From Megascapheus bottae (lineage: Eukaryota; Chordata; Mammalia; Rodentia; Geomyidae), in contig JANJXV010000159.1 in the NCBI GenBank assembly GCA_024803745.1, positions 1,672,498 through 1,736,497 of the forward strand: a DNA stretch of 64,000 nt, read 5' to 3'. A program made the position numbers and the translations under genes. The notes under the pieces are model-generated. The model was not told the origin of the DNA, ran no database searches, and saw nothing but the letters and a program-made list of their open reading frames with translations. Shown here piece after piece: positions 1 through 11,271 of the stretch; position 1 is the first letter of the stretch; each line of letters begins with the position of its first letter.

Positions 1-669
1 TGTGAAGTCATAGTACGGAGGTGTGTGAAATCACAGAAAGGAGTTTTGTGAAGTCACAGAATGGAGCTGTGTGAAGTCAGAACGGAGGTGTGTGAAGTCA
101 TAGAATGGAGGTGTGTGAAGTCAGAATGGAGGTGTGTGAACTCATAGAATGGAGGTGTGTGAAGTCCCAGAATGTAGGTGTGTGAATTCATAGAATGGAG
201 GTGTGTGAAGTCATAGAATGGAGGTGTGTGAAGTCATAGAATGGAGGTGTGTGAATTCATAGATTGGAGGTGTGTGAAGTCACAGAATGGAGGTTTGTGT
301 ACTCAAAATGGAGGTGTTTGAAGTCAAAGAATGGAGGTGTGTGAAGTCATAGAATGGAAGTGTGTGAAGTCATAGAATGGAGGTGTGTGAACCCAGAATG
401 CAGGTTTGTGAAGTCACAGAATCGAGGTTTGTGAAGTCATACAATGGAGGTGTGTGAAGTCAAAGAATGGATGTTTCTAAAGTAAGGATGAAGGTGTGTG
501 AAGTCATAGAATGGAGGTGTGTGAAGTCAAAATGGAGGTGTGTGAACTCATAGAATGGAGGTGTGTGAACTCATAGAATTGAGGTGTGTGAAGTCATGGA
601 ATGGAGTTGTGTGAAGTCCAAGAATGGAGGTGTGTGAAGTAAAAGAATGGAGGTGTGTGAAGTCAGAAT
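1..669 (+). repeat. Diverged satellite segment left of LTR 1
   Basis: Only monomers are present. The first 100 bases contain the marker GAGTTTTGTGAAG (from 41) followed by GGAGCTGTGTGAAG, a pair found 17 times in the window, usually upstream of an LTR. Here the marker lies 635 bp before the LTR, against 252 bp in the homogeneous copies, so this segment has extra monomers or is a different unit type. No gene is seen. Confidence 0.9.
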
Positions 670-675
670 GGAGGT
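670..675. repeat. Target site duplication GGAGGT, left (LTR 1)
   Basis: GGAGGT sits immediately left of the LTR and is repeated immediately right of it at 995-1000. GGAGGT is the first six bases of the satellite monomer, so the insertion cut between the GGAGGT and GTGTG parts of one monomer. The same pair flanks each of the 13 complete copies. Confidence 0.85.
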
Positions 676-819
676 TGCCGGGGCCAACCGGCGGCAAACC
701 AGGGTTCGCAGATTGGGGTTCCTGAAATCGGGGGCAAGGACTAGCAAGAAATAGAAGAGAGACAGACACAGCGGGTCCGGGATGTCTGCAGTCCAGGTAA
801 AGACTGCTGAGACTGCCGG

Positions 820-825
820 TTTATT
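820..825 (-). promoter_or_regulatory. AATAAA polyadenylation signal in LTR
   Basis: TTTATT on the + strand reads AATAAA on the minus strand, about 170-175 bases from the 5' end of the LTR. This is the usual place for the U3/R boundary region and poly(A) signal. It occurs in every complete copy at LTR start +144 (for example 9809-9814 and 29377-29382). Whether it is used is unknown. Confidence 0.6.
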
Positions 826-900
826 TTCCACTCCCCCTTCTTCCCTCCTCCTGACCCAGGGAACCTCCAGGTGTTACATTCATATGGTAATTCTCAGGTC

Positions 901-908
901 ATTTGCAT
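901..908 (-). promoter_or_regulatory. Octamer (POU) motif ATGCAAAT in LTR U3
   Basis: ATTTGCAT on the + strand is the exact octamer ATGCAAAT on the LTR sense strand, about 87-94 bases from the LTR 5' end. It is intact in all 13 complete copies (LTR start +225, for example 7832-7839). POU-domain factors bind this motif in other promoters. Activity here is inference. Confidence 0.5.
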
Positions 909-1000
909 AGAATAGGGCCTGAAAGCAATAAGACAATAAAGCCATCGTCTGATGCAAGCCAAGGTACAGTTTGATTCCACTCTGGCTCACAACAGGAGGT

Positions 1001-4000
1001 GTGTGAAGTCACAGAATTGAAGTGTGTGAAGTCAAAATGGAGGTGTGTGAAGTCACAGAATGGAGGTCTGTGAAGACACAGAATAGAGGTGTGTGAAGTC
1101 AGAATGGAGGTGTGTGAAGTCAGAATGGAGGTGTGTGAAATCATAGAATGGAGGTGTGTGAAGCTACAACGCAGGTGTGTGAACTCATGGAAAGAAGGTG
1201 TGTGAAGTAAAATTGCAGGTGTGTGAAGTCATAGAATGGAGGTGTGTGAAGTCATAGAATGGAGGTGTGTGAAGTCACAGAATGGAGGTGTGTGAAGTCA
1301 TAGAATGGAGTTGTGTGAAGTCCCAGAATGGAGGTGTGTGAAGTCACAGAATGGAGGTGTGTGAAGTCATAGAATGGAGGTGTGTGAAATCATAGAATGG
1401 AGGTGTGTGAAGTCAGAGTGGAGGTGTGTCAAGTCATAGAATTGAGGTGTGTGAAGTTTTAGAGAATGGAGGTGTGTGAAGTCAGAATGAAGGTGTCTGA
1501 AGTCACAGAAAGGAGGTGTGTGAAGTCACAGAATGGATGTTTGTGAAGTAAGAATGAAGGTGTTTGAAGTCATAGAATGGAGGTGTGAGAAGTAACAGAA
1601 TGGAGGTGTGTGAAGTCATAGAATGGAGGTGTGTGAAGTCATAGAATTGAGGTGTGTGAAGTCATAGAATGGAGGTGTGTGAAGTCACAGAATGGAGGTG
1701 TATGAACTCAGAATGGAGGTGTGTGAAGTCATAGACTGAGGTGGGTGAAGTCATAGAAAGGAGGTGTGGGAAGTCATAGAATGGAGGAGTGTGAAGTCAT
1801 AGAGTGGAGGTGAGTGAAGTCACAGATTCGAGGTCTGTGATGTCATAGAATGGAAGTGTGTGAAGTCAAAATGGAGGTGTGTGAAATCATAGAATGGAGA
1901 TGTGTGAACTCATAGAATGGAGTTGTGTGACCTCACAATGGAAGAGTGTGAAGTCATAGAATGGAGGTGTGAGAAGTCACAGAATGGACGTGTGTGAAGT
2001 CATAAAATGAAGGTGTGTGAACTAAGAATGGAGGTGTGTGAAGTCATAGATGTAGGTGTGTAAAGTCATAGTATGGAGGTTTGTGAAATCACAGAATGGA
2101 GTTTTGTGAAGTCACAGAATGGAGCTGTGTGAAGTCAGAACGGAGGTGTGTGAAGTCATAGAATGGAGGTGTGTGAACTCATAGAATGGAGGTGTGTGAA
2201 GTCACAATGGAGGAGTGTGAAGTCATAGAATTTAGGTGTGTGAAGTCACAAAATGGAGGTGTGTGAAGTCATAGAATGGAGGTGTGTGAAGTCATAGAAT
2301 GGAGGTGTGTGAAGTCAGAATGGAGATGCGTGAAGTCACAGAATTGAGGTGTGTGAAGTCACAGAATGGAGGTGTGTGAAGTCAGAATGAAGGTGTGTGA
2401 AATCACATAATGGAGGTGTGTGAAGTCACAGAATGGATATTTGTGATGTAAGAATGAAGGTGTTTGAAGTCATAGAGTGGAGGTGTGTGAAGTCGCAGAA
2501 TGGAGGTGTGTGAAGTCATAGAATGGAGGTGTGTGAAGTCATAGAATTGAGGTGTGTGAAGTCATAGAATGGAGGTGTGTGAAGTCATAAAATGGAGGTG
2601 TGTGAACTCATAGAATGGAGGTGTGTGAAGTGAAAATGGAGTTGTGTGAAGTCATAGAATGGTGGTTTTTGATGTCAACGAATGGAGGTGTGTGAAGTCA
2701 GAGAATGGAGGTGTGTGAACTCAGAATGGAGGTGTGTGAAGTCACAGAATGTAGGTTTGTGAAGTCATAGAATGGAGGTGTGTGAAGTCAGAGAATGGAT
2801 GTTTCTGAAGTAAGAATGAATGTGTGTGAAGTCATAGAATGGAGGTGTGTGAAGTCAAATTGGAGGTGTGTGAACTCATAGAATGGAGGTGTGTGAACTC
2901 ATAGAATGGAGTGTGTGAAGTCATGGAATGGAGGTGTGTGAAGTCAAAGAATGGAGGTGTGTGAAGTGAAACAATAGAGGTGTGTGAAGTCACAGAATGG
3001 AGGTGTGTGAAGTCACAGAATGGAAGCGTGTGAAGTCAAAACGGAGGTGTGTGAAGTCACAGAATGGAGGTGTGTGAAGTCACAGAATGGAGGTGTGTGA
3101 AGTCATAGAATGGAGGTGTGTGAAATCATAGAATGGAGGTATGTGAAGTCAGAATGGAGGTGTGTGAAGTCACAGAATGGAGGTGTGTGAAGTCACAGAA
3201 TGGAGGTGTGTGAAGTCAGAATGAAGGTGTGTGAAGTCACAGAATGGAGGTGTGTGAAGTCACAGAATGGAGGTGTGTGAAGTAAGAATGAAGGTGTTTG
3301 AAGTCATAGAGTGGAGGTGTGTGAAGTCACAGAATGGAGGTTTGTGAAGTCATAGAATGGAGGTGTGTGAAGTCAGAGAATGGATGTTTCTGAAGTAAGA
3401 ATGAATGTGTGTGAAGTCATAGAATGGAGGTGTGTGAAGTCAAATTGGAGGTGTGTGAACTCATAGAATGGAGGTGTGTGAACTCATAGAATGGAGTGTA
3501 TGAAGTCATGGAATGGAGGTGTGTGAAGTCAAAGAATGGAGGTGTGTGAAGTCAGAATGAAGGTGTGTGAAATCACAGAATGGAGGTGTGTGAAGTCACA
3601 GAATGGATGTTTGTGAAGTAAGAATGAAGGTGTTTGAAGTCATAGAGAGGAGGTGTGTGAAGTCATAGAATTGAAGTGTGTGAAGTCATAGAATGGAGGT
3701 GTGTGAAGTCATAAAATGGAGGTGTGTGAACTCATAGAATGGAGGTGTGTGAAGTTAAAATGGAGTTGTGTGAAGTCATAGAATGGTGGTTTTGATGTCA
3801 ACGAATGGAGGTGTGTGAAGTCACAGAATGGAGGTGTGTGAACTCAGAATAGAGGTGTGTGAAGTCACAGAATGGAGGTTTGTGAAGTCATAGAATGTCG
3901 GTGTGTGAAGTCAGAATGGAGGTGTGTGAAGTCATAAAATGGAGGTGTGTGAACTCATAGAATGGAGGTGTGTGAAGTTAAAATGGAGTTGTGTGAAGTC

Positions 4001-7000
4001 ATAGAATGGTGGTTTTTGATGTCAACGAATGGAGGTGTGTGAAGTCAGAGAATGGAGGTGTGTGAACTCAGAATGGAGGTGTGTGAAGTCACAGAACGGA
4101 GGTTTGTGAAGTCATAGAATGGAGGTGTGTGAAGTCCGAGAATGGATGTTTCTGAAGTAAGAATGAATGTGTGTGAAGTCATAGAATGGAGGTGTGTATA
4201 GTCAAATTGGAGGTGTGTGAACTCATAGAATGGAGGTGTGTGAACTCATAGAATGGAGTGTGTGAAGTCATGGAATGGAGGTGTGTGAAGTCAAAGAATG
4301 GAGGTGTGTGAAGTGAAACAATAGAGGTGTGTGAAGTCACAGAATGGAGGTGTGTGAAGTCACAGAATGGAAGTGTGTGAAGTCAAACCGGAGGTGTGTG
4401 AAGTCACAGAATGGAGGTGTGTGAAGTCACAGAATGGAGGTGTGTGAAGTCATAGAATGGAGGTGTGTGAAATCATAGAATGGAGGTATGTGAAGTCAGA
4501 ATGGAGGTGTGTGAAGTCACAGAATGGAGGTGTGTGAAGTCACAGAATCGAGGTGTGTGAAGTCAGAATGAAGGTGTGTGAAGTCACAGAATGGAGGTGT
4601 GTGAAGTCACAGAATGGAGGTGTGTGAAGTAAGAATGAAGGTGTTTGAAGTCATAGAGTGGAGGTGTGTGAAGTCACAGAATGGAGGTGTGTGAAGTCAG
4701 AATGGAGGTGAGTGAAGTCATAGAATGGAGGTGTTTGAAGTCATAAAATGGAGGTGTGTGAACTCATAGAATGGAGGTGTGTGAAGTCAAAATGGAGTTG
4801 TGTGAAGTCATAGAATGATGTTTTTTGATATCAACGAATGGAAGTGTGTGAAGTCATAGAATGGAGGTGTGTGAAGTCAGATTGGAGGTATGTGAAATCA
4901 CAGAATGGAGGTGTGTGAAGTCACAGAATGGAGGTGTGTAAACTCAGAATGTAGGTGTGTGAAGCCACAGAATGGAGGTGTGTGAAGTCATAGAATGGAA
5001 GTGTGTGAAATCATAGAATGGAGGTGTGTGAAGTCACAGAATTGAGGTGTGTGAAGTCAGAATGGAGGTGTGTGAAGTCAGAATGGAGGTGAGTGAAGTC
5101 ATAGAATGGAGGTTTGTGATGTCATAGAATAGAGGTCTGTGAACTCAGAATGGAGGTTTGTGAAGTCATAGAATGGAGGTGTGTGAACTCAGAATGGAGG
5201 TGTGTGACGTCACAGAATGGAGGTGTGTGAAGTCAGAGAATGGATGATTCTGAAGTAAGAATGAAGGTGTGTGAAGTCATATAATGGAGATGTGTGAAGT
5301 CAAATTGGAGGTGTGTGAACTCATAGAATGGAGGTGTGTGAACTCATAGAATGGAGGTTTGTGACATCATGGAATGGCGGTGTGTGAAGTCAAAGAATGG
5401 AGGTGTGTGAAGTGAAACAATAGAGGTGTGTGAAGTCACAGAATGGAGGTGTGTGAAGTCACAGATTGGAATTGTGTGAAGGCAAAACGGAGGCGTGTGA
5501 AGTCACAGAATGTAGGTGTGTTAAGTCACAGAATGGAGGTGTGTGAAGTCAAAAAGGTGGTGTGTGAAGTCACAGAATGGATGTGTGTGAATTCATAGAA
5601 TGGAGCTGTGTGAAGTCAGAATGGAGGTGTGTGAAGTCAGAATGGAGGGGTGTGAAGTCAGATTGGAGGTGTGTGAAGTCGCAGAATGGAGGTGTGTGAA
5701 GTCATAGAATGGAGGTGTGTGAAATCATAGAATGGAGGTGTGTGAAGTCAGAATGGAGGTGTGTCAAGTCACAGAATTGAGGTGTGTGAAGTCAGAGAAC
5801 GGAGGTGTGTGAAGTCAGAATGAAGGTGTGTGAAGTCACAGAAAGTAGGTGTGTGAAGTCACAGAATGGATGTTTGTGCAGTAAGAATGAAGGTGTTTGA
5901 AGTCATAGAATGGAGGTGTGTGAAGTCACAGAATGGAGGTGTGTGAAGTCATAGAATGGAGGTGTGTGAGGTCATAGAATTGAGGTGTGTGAAGTCATAG
6001 AATGGAGGTGTGTGAAGTCACAGAATGGAGGTGTGTGAAGTCAGAATGGAGGTGTGTGAAGTCATAGACTGAGGTGGGTGAAGTCATAGAAAGGAGTTGT
6101 GGGAAGTCATAGAATGGAGGAGTGTGAAGTCATAGAGTGGAGGTGAGTGAAGTCACAGATTCGAGGTCTGTTATGTCATAGAATGGAGGTGTGTGAAGTA
6201 AGAATGGAGGTGTGTGAAATCATAGAATGGAGATGTGTGAACACATAGAATGGAGTTGTGTGACGTCACAATGGAAGAGTGTGAAGTCATAAAATGAAGG
6301 TGTGTGAAGTCAGAATGGAGGTATGTGAAGTCACAGAATGGAGGTGTGTGAACTCAGAATGGAGGTGTGTGAAGACATAGATGGAGGTGTGTGAAGTCAT
6401 AGTATGGAGGTGTGTGAAATCACAAAATGGAGTTTTGTGAATTCACAGAATGGAGCTGTGTGAAGTCAGAACGGAGGTGTGTGAAGTCATAGAATGGAGG
6501 TGTGTGAAGTCAGAATGGAGGTGGGTGAACTCATAGAATGGAGGTGTGTGAAGTCACAATGGAGGTGTGTGAAGTCATAGAATTTAGGTGTGTGAAGTCA
6601 CAAAATGGAGGTGTGTGAAGTCGTAGAATGGAGGTGTGTGAAGTCATAGAATGGAGGAGTGTGAAGTCAGAATGGAGGTGTGTGAAGTCATAGAATGGAG
6701 GTTTGTGAAGTCACAGAATGGAGGTGTGTGAAGTCAGAATGAAGGTGTGTGAAGTCACAGAATGGAGGTGTGTGAAGTCACAGAATGGATGTTTGTGAAG
6801 TAAGAATGAAGGTGTTTGAAGTCATAGAGTGGAGGTGTGTGAAGTCACAGAATGGAGGTGTGTGAAGTCATAGAATGGACGTCTGTGAAGTCATAGAATT
6901 GAGGTGTGTGAAGTCATAGAATGGAGGTGTGTGAAGTCATAAAATGGAGGTGTGTGAACTCATAGAATGGAGGTGTGTGAAGTCAAAACTTAGTTGTGTA

Positions 7001-7387
7001 AAGTGATAGAATGGTGTTTTTTGATGTCAACGAATGGAGGTGTGTGAAGTCATAGAATGGAGGCGTGTGAAGTCAGATTGGAGGTGTGTGAAATCACAGA
7101 ATGGAGGTGTGTGAAGTCACAGAATGGAGTTGTGTGAACTCAGAATGTAGGTGTGTGAAGCCACAGAATGGAGGTGTGTGAAGTCATAGAATGGAAGTGT
7201 GTGAAATCACAGAATGGAGGTGTGTGAAGTCACAGACTTAAGGTGTGTGAAGTCAGAATGCAGGTGTGTGAAGTCAGAATGGAGGTGAGTGAAGTCATAG
7301 AATGGAGGTGTGTGAAGTCATAGAATGGAGGTCTGTGAACTCAGAATGGAGGTTTGTGAAGTCATAGAATGGAGGTGTGTGGAATCA
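1001..7387 (+). repeat. LTR-free diverged satellite, 6.4 kb
   Basis: Only monomers. Marker GAGTTTTGTGAAG occurs at 2099 and 6430. The divergent TTTTTGATGTCAACG monomer class occurs at about 2661, 3785, 4009, 4817 and 7013. The order of variants in roughly 4.8-6.9 kb matches roughly 44.2-46.3 kb and 56.4-58.5 kb: the TTGATATCAA monomer to the GAGTTTTG marker is about 1.6 kb in all three. Local tandem duplication is likely around 2.5-4.3 kb, where the same landmark string recurs. No gene or RNA gene is seen. Confidence 0.85.
2661..2683 (+). repeat. Divergent 23-bp monomer class (TTTTTGATGTCAACG)
   Basis: This monomer keeps the 23-bp length and the AAT end but replaces GTGTGTGAAGTCATAG with a T-run followed by GATGTCAACG. 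About forty copies occur, for example near 3785, 4009, 4817, 7013, 8510, 8981, 13966, 26937, 30136, 33335, 36534, 41535, 44260, 52487 and 63045, nearly always once per subunit. Subtypes differ in the bases before the T-run. One subtype contains the perfect palindrome TTGATATCAA (for example near 4826 and 41545). It is a good higher-order repeat landmark. A function is not known. Confidence 0.8.
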
Positions 7388-7606
7388 CAGAATGGAGGTG
7401 TGTGAAGTCATAGAATGGAGGTGTGTGAAGTCACAGAATGGAGGTGTGTGAATTCATAGAATGGAGGTGTGTGAAGTCATAGAATGGAGGTGTGTGAAGT
7501 CATAGAATGGAGGTGTGTGAATTCATAGAATGGAGGTGTGTGAAGTCCAAGAATGGAGGTGTGTGAAGTCAAAGAATGGAGGTGTGTGAAGTCACAGAAT
7601 GGAGGT

Positions 7607-7925
7607 TGCCGGGGCCAACCGGCGGCAAACCAAGGTTCGCAGATTGGGGTTCCTGAAATCGGGGGCAAGGACTAGCAAGAAATAGAAGTGAGAGAGACAC
7701 TGCGGGTCCGGGATGTCCGCAGTCCAGGTAAAGATTGCCGAGACTGCCGGTTTATTTTCCACTCCCCCTTCTTCCCTCCTCCTGACCCAGGGAACCTCCA
7801 GGTGTTACATTCATATGGTAATTCTCAGGTCATTTGCATAGAATAGGGCCAGAAAGCAATAAGACAATAAAGCCATCGTCTGATGCAAGCCAAGGTACAG
7901 TTTGATTCCAATCTGGCTCACAACA
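7607..7925 (-). mobile_element. Solo ERV LTR, copy 2
   Basis: Full length, 319 bp, TG...CA ends, GGAGGT at 7601-7606 and 7926-7931. It shares AAACCAAGG and AGTGAGA...CACTGCGGG with copy 3 only, which places these two as sisters made by the 2058-bp duplication. Private changes are GAGAGAGACACTG and a C-to-A change giving TCCAATCTGGC. The octamer and AATAAA are intact. Confidence 0.82.
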
Positions 7926-9664
7926 GGAGGTGTGTGAAGTCACAGAATTGAAGTGTGTAAAGTCAAAATGGAGGTGTGTGAAGTCACAGAATGGAAGTCT
8001 GTGAAGACACAGAATAGAGGTGTGTGAAGTCAGAATGGAGGTGTGTGAAGTCAGAATGGAGGTGTGTGAAATCATAGAATGGAGGTGTGTGAAGACACAA
8101 CGCAGGTGTGTGCACTCATGGAATGAAGGTGTGTGAAGTAAAAGTGAAGGTGTGTGAAGTCATAGAATGGAGGTGTGTGAAGTCATAGAATGGAGGTGTG
8201 TGAAGTCACAGAATGGAGGTGTGTGAAGTCATAGAATGGAGGTGTGTGAAGTCACAGAATGGAGGTGTGTGAAGTCATAGAATGGAGGTGTGTGAAGTCA
8301 TAGAATGGAGGCGTGTGAAGTAATAGAATGGAGGACTGTGAACTCAGAATTGAGGTTTGTGAAGTCATAGAATGGAGGTGTGTGAAGTCACAGAATGGAG
8401 GTGTGTGAAGTCATAGAATGGAGGTGTGTGAAGTCATAAAATGGAGGTGTGTGAATTCATAGAATGGAGGTGTGTGAAGTCACAATGGAGTTGTGCGAAG
8501 TCATAGAATGGTTGTTTTTGATGTCAACGAATGGAGGTGTGTGAAGTCATAGAATGGAGGTGTGTGAAGTCATAGAATGGAGGTGTGTGAAATCATAAAA
8601 CGGAAGTGTGTGAAGTCAAAGAATTGAGGTGTGTGAAGTCAGAATGGAGGTTTGTGAAGTCAAAATGGAGGTGTGTGAAGTCATAGAATGGAAGTGTGTG
8701 AAGTCATAGAATGGAGGTCTGTGAACTCAGAATGGAGGTGTGTGAAGTCACAGAATGGAGGTGTGTGAACTCAGAATGGAGGTGTGTGAAGTCACAGAAT
8801 GGAGGTTTGTGAAGTCATAGAATGGAGGTGTGTGAAGTCAGAGAATGGATGTTTCTGAAGTAAGAATGGAGGTGTGTGAACTCATAGAATGGAGGTGTGT
8901 GAAGTCATAAAATGGAGGTGTGTGAACTCATAGAATGGAGGTGTGTGAAGTCAAAATGGAGTTGTGTGAAGTCATAGAATAATGTTTTTTGATATCAACG
9001 AATGGAAGTGTGTGAAGTCATAGAATGGAGGTGTGTGAAGTCAGATTGGAGGTATGTGAAATCACAGAATGGAGGTGTGTGAAGTCACAGAATGGAGGTG
9101 TGTAAACTCAGAATGTAGGTGTGTGAAGCCACAGAATGGAGGTGTGTGAAGTCATAGAATGGAAGTGTGTGAAATCATAGAATGGAGGTGTGTGAAGTCA
9201 CAGAATTGAGGTGTGTGAAGTCAGAATGGAGGTGTGTGAAGTCAGAATGGAGGTGACTGAAGTCATAGAATGGAGGTGTGTGATGTCATAGAATAGAGGT
9301 CTGTGAACTCAGAATGGAGGTTTGTGAAGTCATAGAATGGAGGTGTGTGAACTCAGAATGGAGGTGTGTGAAGTCACAGAATGGAGGTGTGTGAAGTCAC
9401 AGAATGGAGGTGTGTGAATTCATAGAATGGAGGTGTGTGAAGTCATAGAATGGAGGTGTGTGAAGTCATAGAATGGAGGTGTGTGAAGTCACAGAATGGA
9501 GGTGTGTGAATTCATAGAATGGAGGTGTGTGAAGTCATAGAATGGAGGTGTGTGAAGTCATAGAATGGAGGTGTGTGAATTCATAGAATGGAGGTGTGTG
9601 AAGTCCAAGAATGGAGGTGTGTGAAGTCAAAGAATGGAGGTGTGTGAAGTCACAGAATGGAGGT

Positions 9665-9983
9665 TGCCGGGGCCAACCGGCGGCAAACCAAGGTTCGCAG
9701 ATTGGGGTTCCTGAAATCGGGGGCAAGGACTAGCAAGAAATAGAAGTGAGACAGACACTGCGGGTCCGGGATGTCCGCAGTCCAGGTAAAGATTGCCGAG
9801 ACTGCCGGTTTATTTTCCACTCCCCCTTCTTCCCTCCTCCTGACCCAGGGAACCTCCAGGTGTTACATTCATATGGTAATTCTCAGGTCATTTGCATAGA
9901 ATAGGGCCAGAAAGCAATAAGACAATAAAGCCATCGTCTGATGCAAGCCAAGGTACAGTTTGATTCCACTCTGGCTCACAACA
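9665..9983 (-). mobile_element. Solo ERV LTR, copy 3
   Basis: Full length, 319 bp, flanked by GGAGGT (9659-9664 and 9984-9989). It is the sister of copy 2 (AAACCAAGG, AGTGAGACAGACACTGC). It keeps the C-rich CTTCTTCCC and AACCTCC forms seen in copies 1, 11, 12 and 13, so it lies outside the homogenised group of copies 4-10. Confidence 0.82.
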
Positions 9984-11271
9984 GGAGGTGTGTGAAGTCA
10001 CAGAATTGAAGTGTGTGAAGTCAAAATGGAGGTGTGTGAAGTCACAGAATGGAAGTCTGTGAAGACACAGAATAGAGGTGTGTGAAGTCAGAATGGAGGT
10101 GTGTGAAGTCAGAATGGAGGTGTGTGAAATCATAGAATGGAGGTGTGTGAAGCCACAACGCAGGTGTGTGCACTCATGGAATGAAGGTGTGTGAAGTAAA
10201 AGTGAAGGTGTGTGAAGTCATAGAATGGAGGTGTGTGAAGTCATAGAATGGAGGTGTGTGAAGTCACAGAATGGAGGTGTGTGAAGTCATAGAATGGAGG
10301 TGTGTGAAGTCACAGAATGGAGGTGTGTGAAGTCATAGAATGGAGGTGTGTGAAGTCATAGAATGGAGGCGTGTGAAGTAATAGAATGGAGGACTGTGAA
10401 CTCAGAATTGAGGTTTGTGAAGTCATAGAATGGAGGTGTGTGAAGTCACAGAATGGAGGTGTGTGAAGTCATAGAATGGAGGTGTGTGAAGTCATAAAAT
10501 GGAGGTGTGTGAATTCATAGAATGGAGGTGTGTGAAGTCACAATGGAGTTGTGCGAAGTCATAGAATGGTTGTTTTTGATGTCAACGAATGGAGGTGTGT
10601 GAAGTCATAGAATGGAGGTGTGTGAAGTCATAGAATGGAGGTGTGTGAAATCATAAAATGGAAGTGTGTGAAGTCAAAGAATTGAGGTGTGTGAAGTCAG
10701 AATGGAGGTGTGTGAAGTCAAAATGGAGGTGTGTGAAGTCATAGAATGGAAGTGTGTGAAGTCATAGAATGGAGGTCTGTGAACTCAGAATGGAGGTGTG
10801 TGAAGTCACAGAATGGAGGTGTGTGAACTCAGAATGGAGGTGTGTGAAGTCACAGAATGGAGGTTTGTGAAGTCATAGAATGGAGGTGTGTGAAGTCAGA
10901 GAATGGATGTTTCTGAAGTAAGAATGGAGGTGTGTGAACTCATAGAATGGAGGTGTGTAAAGTCATAAAATGGAGGTGTGTGAACTCATAGAATGGAGGT
11001 GTGTGAAGTCAAAATGGAGTTGTGTGAAGTCATAGAATGATGTTTTTTGATATCAACGAATGGAAGTGTGTGAAGTCATAGAATGGAGGTGTGTGAAGTC
11101 AGATTGGAGGTATGTGAAATCACAGAATGGAGGTGTGTGAAGTCACAGAATGGAGGTGTGTAAACTCAGAATGTAGGTGTGTGAAGCCACAGAATGGAGG
11201 TGTGTGAAGTCATAGAATGGAAGTGTGTGAAATCATAGAATGGAGGTGTGTGAAGTCACAGAATTGAGGTG

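Larger units (their letters stand above)
676..994 (-). mobile_element. Solo ERV LTR, copy 1 (319 bp)
   Basis: Read on the minus strand the element starts TGTTGTGAGCC and ends GGCCCCGGCA, so it has the TG...CA ends of a retroviral LTR. It is flanked by a perfect 6-bp direct repeat GGAGGT (670-675 and 995-1000). An ATGCAAAT octamer lies at 901-908 and an AATAAA signal at 820-825, both minus strand, in the order expected for U3 then R. A purine-rich stretch precedes the AATAAA. There is no internal retroviral region, so this is a solo LTR. It also holds about 11 CpGs, unlike the surrounding monomers. Copy 1 is the most distinct: private changes include AAAGACTGCTGAG and GGGCCTGAAAG. The 6-bp duplication suggests class II (ERVK-like); the family is not identified. 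Confidence 0.82.

Noticed and set aside
548..831. Two overlapping minus-strand frames over LTR 1 (73 and 86 codons)
   Set aside because: Both start at GTG and translate LTR U5 plus satellite in two frames. No conserved motif, and neither frame is kept in the other LTR copies at the same length.
676..994. Full-length endogenous retrovirus
   Set aside because: No gag, pol or env sequence, primer binding site or second LTR adjoins any copy. Only solo LTRs are present.
41..2099. A second 2058-bp tandem duplication from the window start
   Set aside because: The marker at 41 recurs at 2099, the same distance as LTRs 2 and 3, but the sequence between does not stay in register after about 170. The equal spacing looks like coincidence.
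7477..7668. Minus-strand open frames of 60-77 codons starting in the LTR and ending HTSIL (also at 9535, 12911, 17592, 24233 and others)
   Set aside because: They begin at TTG, not ATG, in the LTR U5 region, and end where a 23-bp monomer puts TGA in frame after ATTCTA or ATTCTG. The 21-bp monomers, divisible by 3, keep the frame open by chance.
7830..8075. Minus-strand open frames of about 81 codons at each LTR right edge (also at 899, 9888, 13285, 17966, 24607, 26257, 29456, 32655, 35854, 49944, 51797 and 60911)
   Set aside because: Repetitive TSHTSIL read-through of monomers that runs into the LTR 5' end and stops at ATGCAAATGA. It copies whatever the satellite does, has no domain, and recurs only because the DNA was duplicated.
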